From: Flavobacterium sp. GT3R68
Lineage (GTDB): Bacteria; Bacteroidota; Bacteroidia; Flavobacteriales; Flavobacteriaceae
Length of the DNA stretch: 64,000 nt
Reading direction: 5' to 3'
Assembly: GCF_007109225.1 (NCBI RefSeq)
Contig: NZ_VJZK01000004.1
Span: 62,001 to 126,000, forward strand
Shown here: positions 11,546 through 19,496 of the stretch, piece after piece
Layout: the number at the start of each line of letters is the position of its first letter
Numbering within the stretch: the first letter of the stretch is position 1
The notes under the pieces: generated by a model
The model's database searches: none
The model's input: the letters and a program-made list of their open reading frames with translations, nothing else
Told to the model about the DNA's origin: nothing
Program-made: the position numbers and the translations under genes

Positions 11546-11576
11546 CAAAACTATTGTAGAAAATTATGGTATCCAA
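11546..11576 (-). promoter_or_regulatory. Putative lysA promoter
   Basis: On the minus strand, TTG (11576-11574), a 20-nt spacer and TAGTTTTG (11553-11546), about 17 nt before the lysA ATG. Both elements fit the flavobacterial consensus. Confidence 0.5.
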
Positions 11577-11754
11577 ATGATTTCGTGAAGATTAACAAAT
11601 TGTAACAAAATGTTATAAATATAACAAATAATATAATGTAAAGAAGTTGAAATGGATTGGATTTTTAAAGTCTAACAATGTGAATCGAATTGGCTTTAAA
11701 TTCAGTAATTTAGTGAAAGGCTTTAGTGTTTAAAATTCAATTAATAAAAATATC

Positions 11755-13338
11755 ATGAATACACAAGTACTGATAGTTGGAGCCGGGCCCACAGGACTAA
11801 TGGCCGCCAATCAACTGCTCCGATTTGGAATTGATTGCGTCGTTATTGATACCAAATCAGGGCCAACATTTGAGTCGCGGGCAATTGTAGTCACGGCAAG
11901 AAGTCTGGAAATTTACCAACAAATGGGGCTTTCGGATACTGTTGTAGAAAATGGTATTGAAATGAATTCTTTTAATCTGTTTTCTGAAGGGAAAAGGAAA
12001 GCGTCGATTAAAATAGGCGAAATAGGCAAGGGGATGACTGATTTTTCATATTTGTTGGCTTATGAACAAAGTCAAAATGAAACATTGCTTTATGAAAATT
12101 TAAAAAATAATGGACGAGAAGTGCAATGGGAAACCGAATTTATTTCCATAAAAGAGCATCAAAACGAAATTATTATTTTAGCTAAAAAGAGTAACGAGAC
12201 TTTTGAAATTAAAGCCGAGTACTGCATTGGATGTGATGGTGCTAAAAGCAAAATCCGACACCAAATGAATTTCAATTTTCATGGGGGAACGTATGAAAAT
12301 AAGTTTTTTGTGGCAGATGTTATTATGAATTGGAAATTGCCTCATGATAATCTCGTTATTTCGCCTTCGGATAAAAATTTCGTTGGCTTTTTTCCGTTAA
12401 AAGGTGATCGGAATTTTCGTGTTTTAGGAAGTTTACCTAAGGCTTATTTTGATAAGGAAGATATCGGTTTTGAGGATATCGAAAAAGAAGTTATTAAAAC
12501 CATCGGTATTCCCATTGATTTTGAAAAGGTAAATTGGTTTTCTGTTTACAATCTGCATCATCGTTGTGTGGATAATTTCAGTTCCGGGAGATTACATTTA
12601 GCCGGCGATAGCGCTCATATTCACAGTCCGGCCGGAGGACAGGGAATGAATACAGGTTTACAGGATGTTTATAATCTGGCATGGAAACTGGCATTGGTTT
12701 TAAAAAAACAGGCTAAAAGTGATTTGCTGACCACCTACAATGAAGAGCGATTGCCATTTGCGCAATGGCTGATGCGGTTTACGGACAGGATGTTTAATTT
12801 GATGACGAGTGATAACTGGTTTATTGCAAAATTAAGAAAGCATATTGTCCTCAAACTGATTTCTAAAATTTTCACTTTCGAAAAAGTACGTCCCATCTTA
12901 TTTAGAACCATTTCGCAGATTTGGTACCACTATAATGGAAAATCGTTGTCATTATCTACCAGTAAGCAAAAATTACTTTTTCATGCCGGAGATCGATTGC
13001 CCTACATGCCGACAAAAAATTCCCAAACTCCTTTCTACGAATTGTTTACGAAAGCCTCCTTTCATTTGCTGCATCTGGCAAACACCCCATTAGAGAATGA
13101 AATGTGTACCAAAATAAAAACAATATTTCCATTTCCATTAAAAATAGTAGAATGCCAACTTACGGATAGCTGGAAGAAATTGGGTGTTCTTAAGGAACTT
13201 TTTGTATTAATCCGCCCGGATAATTACATCGCTTATATATTTGATTCTTTTGAGAAAACAGAAATTGAAAATTATTTACGCCCCTATTTTCATAATCCTC
13301 AAATGGAAACCGAAACCAGTAAAATCAGAGCCAAATAA
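11755..13338 (+). CDS. FAD-dependent aromatic-ring-type monooxygenase
   Basis: A 527-residue class A flavoprotein monooxygenase of the PHBH/UbiH/PheA-TfdB group. It has the N-terminal FAD motif VGAGPTGLMAANQ, the DG motif region CIGCDGAKSKIR (near 160-170) and the GD motif LAGDSAHIHSPAGGQGMN (near 285-300). A C-terminal thioredoxin-like extension is typical of the phenol hydroxylase subgroup. Substrate cannot be told from sequence; polyketide, phenol or pentachlorophenol labels would be guesses. The 225-nt upstream gap after lysA is AT-rich with no gene. sucC follows 75 nt downstream with its own -7-like boxes. Confidence 0.88.
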   Translation: MNTQVLIVGAGPTGLMAANQLLRFGIDCVVIDTKSGPTFESRAIVVTARSLEIYQQMGLSDTVVENGIEMNSFNLFSEGKRKASIKIGEIGKGMTDFSYLLAYEQSQNETLLYENLKNNGREVQWETEFISIKEHQNEIIILAKKSNETFEIKAEYCIGCDGAKSKIRHQMNFNFHGGTYENKFFVADVIMNWKLPHDNLVISPSDKNFVGFFPLKGDRNFRVLGSLPKAYFDKEDIGFEDIEKEVIKTIGIPIDFEKVNWFSVYNLHHRCVDNFSSGRLHLAGDSAHIHSPAGGQGMNTGLQDVYNLAWKLALVLKKQAKSDLLTTYNEERLPFAQWLMRFTDRMFNLMTSDNWFIAKLRKHIVLKLISKIFTFEKVRPILFRTISQIWYHYNGKSLSLSTSKQKLLFHAGDRLPYMPTKNSQTPFYELFTKASFHLLHLANTPLENEMCTKIKTIFPFPLKIVECQLTDSWKKLGVLKELFVLIRPDNYIAYIFDSFEKTEIENYLRPYFHNPQMETETSKIRAK

Positions 13339-13413
13339 AAATCTAAAATCCTTTCGCCCATTAGATAAATTTGTTATTTTTGTTGCACTTTTAAAAAAGT
13401 CAAATACTTCATT

Positions 13414-14607
13414 ATGGATATACACGAATACCAAGGAAAAGAAATATTAGCCAGTTATGGTGTGAAAGTTCAACGTGGTTATGTTGCCAACAACCCAACG
13501 GAAGCGGTTGCTGCAGCAAAGCAATTAACTGCCGAAACCGGAACAGGATGGCACGTTATTAAAGCACAGGTTCACGCTGGTGGTCGTGGAAAAGGTGGAG
13601 GAGTGAAGCTTGCAAAAAACTTGCAGCAGGTAGAAGAAATTGCAGAACAAATCATCGGAATGCAATTGATAACTCCCCAAACTTCTGCAGAAGGTAAAAA
13701 AGTACATAAAGTTTTAGTTGCTGAGGATGTTTACTATCCAGGTGAGAGTGAAACTTCAGAATTTTATATGTCTGTATTATTGAATAGAGGAAGAGGTCGT
13801 AACATGATTATGTACTCTACTGAAGGTGGAATGGATATTGAAGAAGTGGCTGAACATACTCCTCATTTGATTTTTACCGAAGAAATTGATCCTTCAGTTG
13901 GATTACAAGGTTTTCAGGCAAGAAGAATTGCTTTCAATTTAGGATTGTCAGGAAATGCCTTTAAAGAAATGGTGCAGTTTGTTGATGCTTTATACAAAGC
14001 TTACATTGGTTCTGATGCCTCGATGTTTGAAATCAACCCGGTTTTAAAAACTTCGGATAACAAAATTATTGCTGTTGATGCCAAAGTTAATTTGGATGAC
14101 AATGCTTTATACAGACACCCGAAATTAGCTGAAATGCGTGATATCCGTGAGGAAAACGCTATTGAGGTTGAAGCAAAAGCTGCCGGATTAAACTATGTTG
14201 ATCTTGACGGAACTGTAGGTTGTATGGTGAACGGAGCAGGTCTTGCAATGGCCACTATGGATTTGATTAAATATGCTGGTTACGAGCCTGCTAACTTTCT
14301 TGACGTTGGTGGAACAGCAGATGCAAAACGTGTAGAGTTGGCTTTCCGTATTATTTTGAAAGACCAAAACGTGAAGGCAATTTTGATTAACATTTTTGGA
14401 GGTATCGTTCGTTGCGACCGTGTAGCTCAAGGTGTTGTTGATGCATACAAAAACATGGGCGATGCTATTAAAGTGCCAATCATCGTTCGTTTGCAGGGAA
14501 CCAATGCTGAGATTGCAAAAGAATTAATTGATAATTCAGGTATGCCAATCTTATCTGCAGTGGAATTCCAGGAAGCAGCCGATCAGGTAAAAGCAGCTCT
14601 TTCTTAA
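13414..14607 (+). CDS. sucC: Succinyl-CoA synthetase beta subunit
   Basis: The ADP/GDP-forming succinate-CoA ligase subunit of the TCA cycle, which pairs with SucD (not in this window). The 397 residues start MDIHEYQGKEIL, the family hallmark, and contain the ATP-grasp domain (VHAGGRGKGGGVK, FEINPV) and the C-terminal CoA-ligase domain with LDVGGTAD and NIFGGIVRCD. Two -7-like boxes, TAAATTTG at 13366 and TATTTTTG at 13375, lie about 35-50 nt before the start. No sucD follows; a terminator does, so the subunits are unlinked here as in other flavobacteria. Confidence 0.97.
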   Translation: MDIHEYQGKEILASYGVKVQRGYVANNPTEAVAAAKQLTAETGTGWHVIKAQVHAGGRGKGGGVKLAKNLQQVEEIAEQIIGMQLITPQTSAEGKKVHKVLVAEDVYYPGESETSEFYMSVLLNRGRGRNMIMYSTEGGMDIEEVAEHTPHLIFTEEIDPSVGLQGFQARRIAFNLGLSGNAFKEMVQFVDALYKAYIGSDASMFEINPVLKTSDNKIIAVDAKVNLDDNALYRHPKLAEMRDIREENAIEVEAKAAGLNYVDLDGTVGCMVNGAGLAMATMDLIKYAGYEPANFLDVGGTADAKRVELAFRIILKDQNVKAILINIFGGIVRCDRVAQGVVDAYKNMGDAIKVPIIVRLQGTNAEIAKELIDNSGMPILSAVEFQEAADQVKAALS

Positions 14608-14630
14608 TTAGAAAATAGTTATATATTAGA

Positions 14631-14660
14631 AAATCCTGAGTGAAAGCTCAGGATTTTTTT
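14631..14660 (+). terminator. Intrinsic terminator after sucC
   Basis: A 10-bp perfect stem AAATCCTGAG/CTCAGGATTT with a 6-nt loop and a T run. Confidence 0.88.
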
Positions 14661-14699
14661 GTTTAATTGATTAGTTTTGAAACCGAAATATTCTTTTTC

Positions 14700-15770
14700 C
14701 TAGAAGTCAAATATGTGTTCCACTTTAATATGATCTTTATTCAATTGGATGAGCAATGTGTTTAATTCAGGTACTGGTATGGCAACTGCAATCCGCTGCA
14801 TTTTTAAATCTGAAGAAATAGGCTGTTCAAAAACAATCTGAGCATTTCCTAGATTGAGGGTTTTATTTATCGGTGACAATACAGTAACTAGGATAGCGGA
14901 ATTATTTCCGGCAATTTCCTTAAACCGGTAACCTTTATAAGCTAATTTGCAAATTGCTCCGTTGAATTTATCATATCTCGGAAGGTCTACTAATGTCTGG
15001 TTCCGTTTTTCAGCCATTAAATTTTGTGTTGAAGGTGAATCCAATGCCACTAAAGTAGTAGGTAAGGTTTCATCATAGACTTTTTCTGTTCCTAATCCAA
15101 TAAGTTTGCCATAGGCTATCTTTACAAGTAATTCTGAAGTGAGGATATATTTGCGTTCCATTTTTCTGGCAAAATGATTATCAAAAATAGAAGTTGAACC
15201 CCATAAAGATTTAAGGCGGCTTTTAAAGTCAAATTCATACCAGGGCCTGTCTTTGATAAAATCAACATAGTCTTGGGTGAACTTAGCATTTAACTGGTCT
15301 TCATCAGTAAATACTTTATCAGTATCGGTTATCCTGCCTATTATAGTTTCATACCATGCCTTAATTGAATATTCAACTGATGCACTGGTACCAATTACCC
15401 AAATCATAAATTGATAGCCTTCATTAGGTGGGAAATTGCCTTTAATCTGGTCGTTCATAACGTTATAACCTTCCCAGATCTGGGCGGTATGACTCATAAA
15501 TGGAAAACTGCTCGCAGTATGATGTTTAAAATAGTTGGCTTGTTCTTCGGGACTGAAAACTAGGTACCATTCAGTAAAAGTCAAGAACGTCTGATCTGCA
15601 GGCCGGACATCTTTTTTTGGTGTTATGGAATTCTTATTGATGGATAACCATTCTTTCTTGATGGTCAATCCCTCATTTTCTACAATTGTAGTTGGACTTG
15701 TTTTTTTCAAAAAGAAAATCGATCCTGCCAGCAGAACTGAGAAAAAAGTTAATATCCTAAGCCGTTTCAT
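14700..15770 (-). CDS. Membrane-anchored protein of unknown function (operon gene 3)
   Basis: 356 residues that I cannot assign to a family. There is one N-terminal hydrophobic segment (about 5-22), either a membrane anchor or an uncleaved signal, followed by a soluble region rich in aromatics (FTEWYLVFSPEEQANYF, IWEGYNVM, WYEFDF). That region suggests a conserved globular domain rather than a low-complexity tail. It starts 3 nt after the methyltransferase stop codon, so translation is likely coupled. Being the last gene of a three-gene unit with an FAD oxidase and a methyltransferase, it may be part of a membrane-linked modification pathway; that is inference only. Confidence 0.7.
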   Translation of the reverse strand: MKRLRILTFFSVLLAGSIFFLKKTSPTTIVENEGLTIKKEWLSINKNSITPKKDVRPADQTFLTFTEWYLVFSPEEQANYFKHHTASSFPFMSHTAQIWEGYNVMNDQIKGNFPPNEGYQFMIWVIGTSASVEYSIKAWYETIIGRITDTDKVFTDEDQLNAKFTQDYVDFIKDRPWYEFDFKSRLKSLWGSTSIFDNHFARKMERKYILTSELLVKIAYGKLIGLGTEKVYDETLPTTLVALDSPSTQNLMAEKRNQTLVDLPRYDKFNGAICKLAYKGYRFKEIAGNNSAILVTVLSPINKTLNLGNAQIVFEQPISSDLKMQRIAVAIPVPELNTLLIQLNKDHIKVEHIFDF

Positions 15771-15773
15771 GAA

Positions 15774-16634
15774 TTACAATTTGATGAATGAAAGTAGCGT
15801 ATTATCAGTGGGATCTTTTTCCTGTATAATCCTATTTCCACTATCTGAAAAGCCATAAGACGTAATAATAGTACTCCACTCATCAATTGATTTAAATGAT
15901 TTGAATTCGGAATTGTCTTTTTCCCATGTTTCATTTAAACCTAAATTAAAGACAGTATGCACCAACGAAACGTATGTTGCCATTTCAGGAGTTTTTACAT
16001 CATGGTCTCTCATGATAAACTGCCCTCCCTTTCTTAAAATTCGGTGAATTGATTTTATATATCCATCTAATAATGCTGTTGGACAATGGTGCAGGCCGAT
16101 ATGGCAAGCTACCACATCAATGCTTTCGTCAGCAATTTCTTCTTGACTTATCGGTTGATAATTGTTCAATGGGATAAATTTACCGAGCTTATTAATTTGT
16201 CCTCTTTCAAAAATATCTGCCAAAGAAGAGTTTGGTGCAATATCATTTGTAAGCACTACATTACCGGTTATAGTAATATGTTTTTTTAATTCACTTAGAT
16301 ATCTTCCGGTGGAACCGATTTCCAAATACCCGTCAATTTTTTTCTTATTTCCCAAAAGCTGCAATACTTGCTTTGCCATCTCTTTTTTCTGTTTCTTTAA
16401 TGCAGGAAGAGCATATGTTATCTCTGAAAGAAAAGGTTTTATCGTTGAAAGATCAGTTTGTATGGCTTTGTAAATTTCTTCATCGGAATTTTTTTGTTTT
16501 GTTTTTTCTATAATAAGATGATGGAATTTGTCTTCCGGATACAAATGAAAAATTACTTGCAGAAAACGATAAAATGAATCGCTTAATGTGGTGTCTGCAA
16601 AAACTGTCTTGAATTCTGATATTGGTGTATTCAT
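15774..16634 (-). CDS. Class I SAM-dependent methyltransferase (operon gene 2)
   Basis: 286 residues with a Rossmann-type methyltransferase core: the glycine-rich SAM segment YLEIGSTGRYL (near 106), the acidic residue in VLTNDIAP, the helix motif VVACHIGLHHC and RILRKGGQFIMRDHD in the position typical of motif III. The N-terminal 90 residues are helical and specific to this protein. The HHCP segment resembles small-molecule methyltransferases of the UbiE/COQ5 type more than RNA enzymes, but the substrate is unknown. It begins 10 nt after the FAD-oxidase gene and ends 3 nt before the next gene. Confidence 0.8.
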   Translation of the reverse strand: MNTPISEFKTVFADTTLSDSFYRFLQVIFHLYPEDKFHHLIIEKTKQKNSDEEIYKAIQTDLSTIKPFLSEITYALPALKKQKKEMAKQVLQLLGNKKKIDGYLEIGSTGRYLSELKKHITITGNVVLTNDIAPNSSLADIFERGQINKLGKFIPLNNYQPISQEEIADESIDVVACHIGLHHCPTALLDGYIKSIHRILRKGGQFIMRDHDVKTPEMATYVSLVHTVFNLGLNETWEKDNSEFKSFKSIDEWSTIITSYGFSDSGNRIIQEKDPTDNTLLSFIKL

Positions 16635-16644
16635 TTTCTTAGTT

Positions 16645-18378
16645 TTATTTATAATATGTATCCCAAATTACATTTCTAAATTTGAATTCCGGGTCCAGTT
16701 GTTTTTTTATTTCGAATAACTTCTGTGCATTTGGGTAGGCTTTATGAAATTGTTCATTTGTAGCATGAGCCTGATAGGGCAGATAGTATGAGCCATTCAA
16801 TGCGATTGCGGCATCGATTAATTCTCTAGTCCATACGGCTACTTTATTCTTCTCGGCCGCAATTGTTCCTTGTTTGTGCCAGATTACGAATGCAAAAACT
16901 TCTTCTTTTGCCCAAGCTAATAAAGAACCGGGGTCTGCTTTTGCATGACGTATTGATACATTAAGGACATTTACGTTATATCGGATGAAAATCTCGGACA
17001 TTTGAGTGGAAAATTCATCAAATTTAATCGCCGGGATGAAATATTCCTGCAAAATATACGAGCTGTCTTTTCTTGATTCGGGTTCTAATTCTGCAACATC
17101 GTAACCTGCTTCGTAATTTCTCCAATGTACTTTTTTACTCAAATATAAAAGTGGATCTATAATATATTCTCTCCGCCATTTTCCAAATTTACTTCTACTA
17201 AATGCACTAATGAAATACCGCTCTATTGGATAGGCGGCAGCCAAAGGCATGAGTTTGGTTTTTACGGTAGGCTTTTCATCCGTTTTCATCCAGCTTACTG
17301 CTCTGATGTTTTTGTAATGAGGAGGATAAATATCTCCGTTATGAAAAATCACTTTTTCATTTTCCCGTATATTTTCAAAAAAATATTTTTTGTACTCTTC
17401 GCGTTTCATCTTTTTTTGAATCCGCTTAACCAGTATGTTTTCTTCTAACTCAAATTCTGCAGTTGCAATTACCATAGCTGCATTATAACAGCCAATAGAA
17501 GCGTAAAAAAGTTCCGGATTTTCAGTGGGGGAAGTTTTGATGAGTTCTCCGTTTGCTAAAATCACTTTCAATGATTTTACGGATAATATAACGGCACCCA
17601 TACCAATATATCGTCCATGGACATTGACGCTTAAGGAACCACCTACGGTAAAATTGGCATATGTCTGCATGATTTTAATACTCAAATTATACTGGTCAAT
17701 GTATTGTTGGATATCACACCATCGGGTTCCGGCTTGTACTGTAATTGTTCTGTTTTCTATTGAAAAATCAAGAATGGCATTCAATTTTCTCATATCAATA
17801 TGAAGACTATTTGAACTGGCCGTTTGTCCTCCCATACTGAATCTTCCTCCGCCAATTGAAATTGGAATTTCTGAATTTTTAATCAGGTTTTGCAGTTCTT
17901 CTATCGTAGCAGGTATTGCAACTTTTGAAACAAGTACGGGATTCAATTGTGTTATGTCATTTATAATTCTTTCCTCGGTTTTCAAATGTGGAATTTCTTG
18001 TGCATTTCCATTTTTAAAATAATCAGATGCTGAACCAGGAACATTCCCGTACCGATTTGAAGAAACATTTCCTTTTTTAAATCCTAAAAAATAAATGAGT
18101 ACAATGGGACCAAATACAGGAATAAGCACTGAGTAAAGCCAGTAGATACTTCTGTCACTATCCTGAAGACGTTTTGTTGCCGTGGCAATTAATGCCCAAA
18201 ACAATAACGGATAAATAAACCACGTTGCAGAATAAGAAATAGTGTAGGTAAGAAGAGTAAAAAGGATGTAGAAAGAAGTCCAAATAAATATTGATACAGT
18301 CCAATAACTCCGTCTATTGATTCTACCTCTGTTTGTAAAAAGCAAATAACTTACAGGGAGTTTATCTTTAAATGCCAT
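16645..18378 (-). CDS. DUF805 membrane domain fused to FAD-linked oxidase (operon gene 1)
   Basis: 577 residues with two parts. Residues 1-110 look like a DUF805 domain: FTNRGRINRRSYW at the start, three or four hydrophobic segments and ATKRLQDSDRS. Residues from about 150 form a PCMH-type FAD-binding oxidase: IPATIEELQNLI, the FAD loop GGGRFSMGGQ, TVGGSLSVNVHGR, then a long C-terminal substrate domain ending in a conserved aromatic stretch. The usual covalent-flavin His in the GGRxS loop is replaced, so FAD may be non-covalent. Relatives include sugar-lactone and sterol-type oxidoreductases. The fusion places the oxidase at the membrane. First gene of a tight three-gene operon. Confidence 0.82.
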   Translation of the reverse strand: MAFKDKLPVSYLLFTNRGRINRRSYWTVSIFIWTSFYILFTLLTYTISYSATWFIYPLLFWALIATATKRLQDSDRSIYWLYSVLIPVFGPIVLIYFLGFKKGNVSSNRYGNVPGSASDYFKNGNAQEIPHLKTEERIINDITQLNPVLVSKVAIPATIEELQNLIKNSEIPISIGGGRFSMGGQTASSNSLHIDMRKLNAILDFSIENRTITVQAGTRWCDIQQYIDQYNLSIKIMQTYANFTVGGSLSVNVHGRYIGMGAVILSVKSLKVILANGELIKTSPTENPELFYASIGCYNAAMVIATAEFELEENILVKRIQKKMKREEYKKYFFENIRENEKVIFHNGDIYPPHYKNIRAVSWMKTDEKPTVKTKLMPLAAAYPIERYFISAFSRSKFGKWRREYIIDPLLYLSKKVHWRNYEAGYDVAELEPESRKDSSYILQEYFIPAIKFDEFSTQMSEIFIRYNVNVLNVSIRHAKADPGSLLAWAKEEVFAFVIWHKQGTIAAEKNKVAVWTRELIDAAIALNGSYYLPYQAHATNEQFHKAYPNAQKLFEIKKQLDPEFKFRNVIWDTYYK

Positions 18379-18470
18379 TTAGATATTTGGATTGATTTTA
18401 ATAAATCTTGAATGAATAAGAAATGGAAGCCAATAAATTGGGATTTTTAATTCAGTTCTCAAATATATAT

Positions 18471-18503
18471 AAAAAAATCCTAAGGTTTAACTTAGGATTT
18501 TTT
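18471..18503. terminator. Terminator overlapping the yehS-like stop codon
   Basis: AAAAAATCCTAAG pairs with CTTAGGATTTTTT (13 bp) across a 6-nt loop. The stop codon of the 18492-18908 gene lies inside the stem. Flanking A and T runs allow termination on both strands. Confidence 0.88.
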
Positions 18504-18908
18504 ATTCTTACCATTATTATAACGCACTTTTTCGACGACCTGAATTTTTGGGGTAGCCTTATTTGGTGCTTGTTTTTTGTATGGTTTTTTCGCCGGCTCT
18601 TTGTCGCCTCTTGCTTTTTCGGGATCCTGACTTGCTGATTTTATTGCTGTTTTATTTTTGTTCAAAACATCAGCGGGATTTTTAGGGTTTTCCTTTGTTC
18701 CACGTAAGTGAATCACTAATGCGTTCAGGAAATTACGCAAGACTTGGTCGCCACATTCCACATAATTTTCGTGGTCTTCCGCACGGAAAAAAGCGCCCAG
18801 TTCTGATTTGGAAATTCTGAAATCAACCAATTCTAAAATTTCTACTATTTGGTCATCGCGCAACATTAAAGCCACACGGAGTTTTTTAAGGATATCGTTG
18901 TTAGTCAT
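18492..18908 (-). CDS. YehS-like DUF1456 family protein
   Basis: 138 residues carrying two DUF1456 repeats. Each has a similar short helical unit: NNDILKKLRVALMLRDDQIVEIL, then a second copy around residue 50 (LRNFLNALVIHLRG). The C-terminal third is Lys/Pro/Ala-rich and probably disordered. E. coli YehS is the reference member; the role is not defined, though a nucleic-acid or regulatory role has been suggested from the basic charge. A minus-strand TACCTTTG box at 18933-18926 sits about 18 nt before the start. It ends within its own terminator. Confidence 0.82.
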   Translation of the reverse strand: MTNNDILKKLRVALMLRDDQIVEILELVDFRISKSELGAFFRAEDHENYVECGDQVLRNFLNALVIHLRGTKENPKNPADVLNKNKTAIKSASQDPEKARGDKEPAKKPYKKQAPNKATPKIQVVEKVRYNNGKNKKS

Positions 18909-19046
18909 AATTGTATTTTAAAGTGCAAAGGTACACATTTTGAAAAGGATTTTGATAGTATTCCCTTTTTAGAATCTGTAGGATAGCGTCCTCTTGTTTG
19001 CATTTGTATTTTAAATTGTGTTATTTTTGTTAAAAATAGAAATGAC

Positions 19047-19448
19047 ATGTCGACACGCGAAGATAAAATAAGCCTACTTTCTGAAATGATTGCGTTTGCA
19101 ATTGTAGATGGCGAACTACATGATTATGAATATGATTTTCTTTTGTTGGTTTCGACCGAATTGCAAATTGAAAAGGAAACCTTTTTGGATTTGTTCCGAA
19201 AAAGGGATGAATTGACGGTCATAAAGGATGAATTTACCCGAATCCTGCATTTTTACCGTTTGGCTTTATTAATGCATGTGGATGAGGTTTTACATGAAAA
19301 TGAAATTATTGCCATAAAAGAAATCGGTATCAAAATGGGACTCAATCCCGCCGCTATGAAAAAAATTCTCCAAATAATGAAAGAGTCACCAAATCAGATA
19401 ATAGAACCCCAAATATTAATTACTGCTTTTCAGGAGCAGCTGAATTAA
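19047..19448 (+). CDS. TerB-like helical protein
   Basis: 133 residues, all alpha by appearance. It starts LLSEMIAFAIVDGELHDYEYDFLL, where the acidic pattern DGELHDYE matches the TerB/DjlA tellurite-type fold, and a second related segment, LMHVDEVLHENEIIAIKEIG, follows near residue 85. Homologues in flavobacteria are sometimes mislabelled excinuclease subunit B; there is no helicase motif here. The protein is probably a soluble metal- or partner-binding helical domain; function is unknown. It stands alone, with a terminator straight after its stop codon. Confidence 0.75.
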   Translation: MSTREDKISLLSEMIAFAIVDGELHDYEYDFLLLVSTELQIEKETFLDLFRKRDELTVIKDEFTRILHFYRLALLMHVDEVLHENEIIAIKEIGIKMGLNPAAMKKILQIMKESPNQIIEPQILITAFQEQLN

Positions 19449-19451
19449 ACT

Positions 19452-19484
19452 AAAAAAGACTACCAATTGATAGTCTTTTTTTAT
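19452..19484. terminator. Bidirectional terminator
   Basis: A 10-bp perfect stem AAAAAGACTA/TAGTCTTTTT with an 8-nt loop. It lies between the TerB-like gene and the converging peptidase gene. Confidence 0.87.
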
Positions 19485-19496
19485 TTTATATGAATT

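Noticed and set aside
19047..19448. Excinuclease subunit B, a label seen for homologues near uvrB
   Set aside because: No helicase or UVR motif; the pattern is TerB-like and helical.
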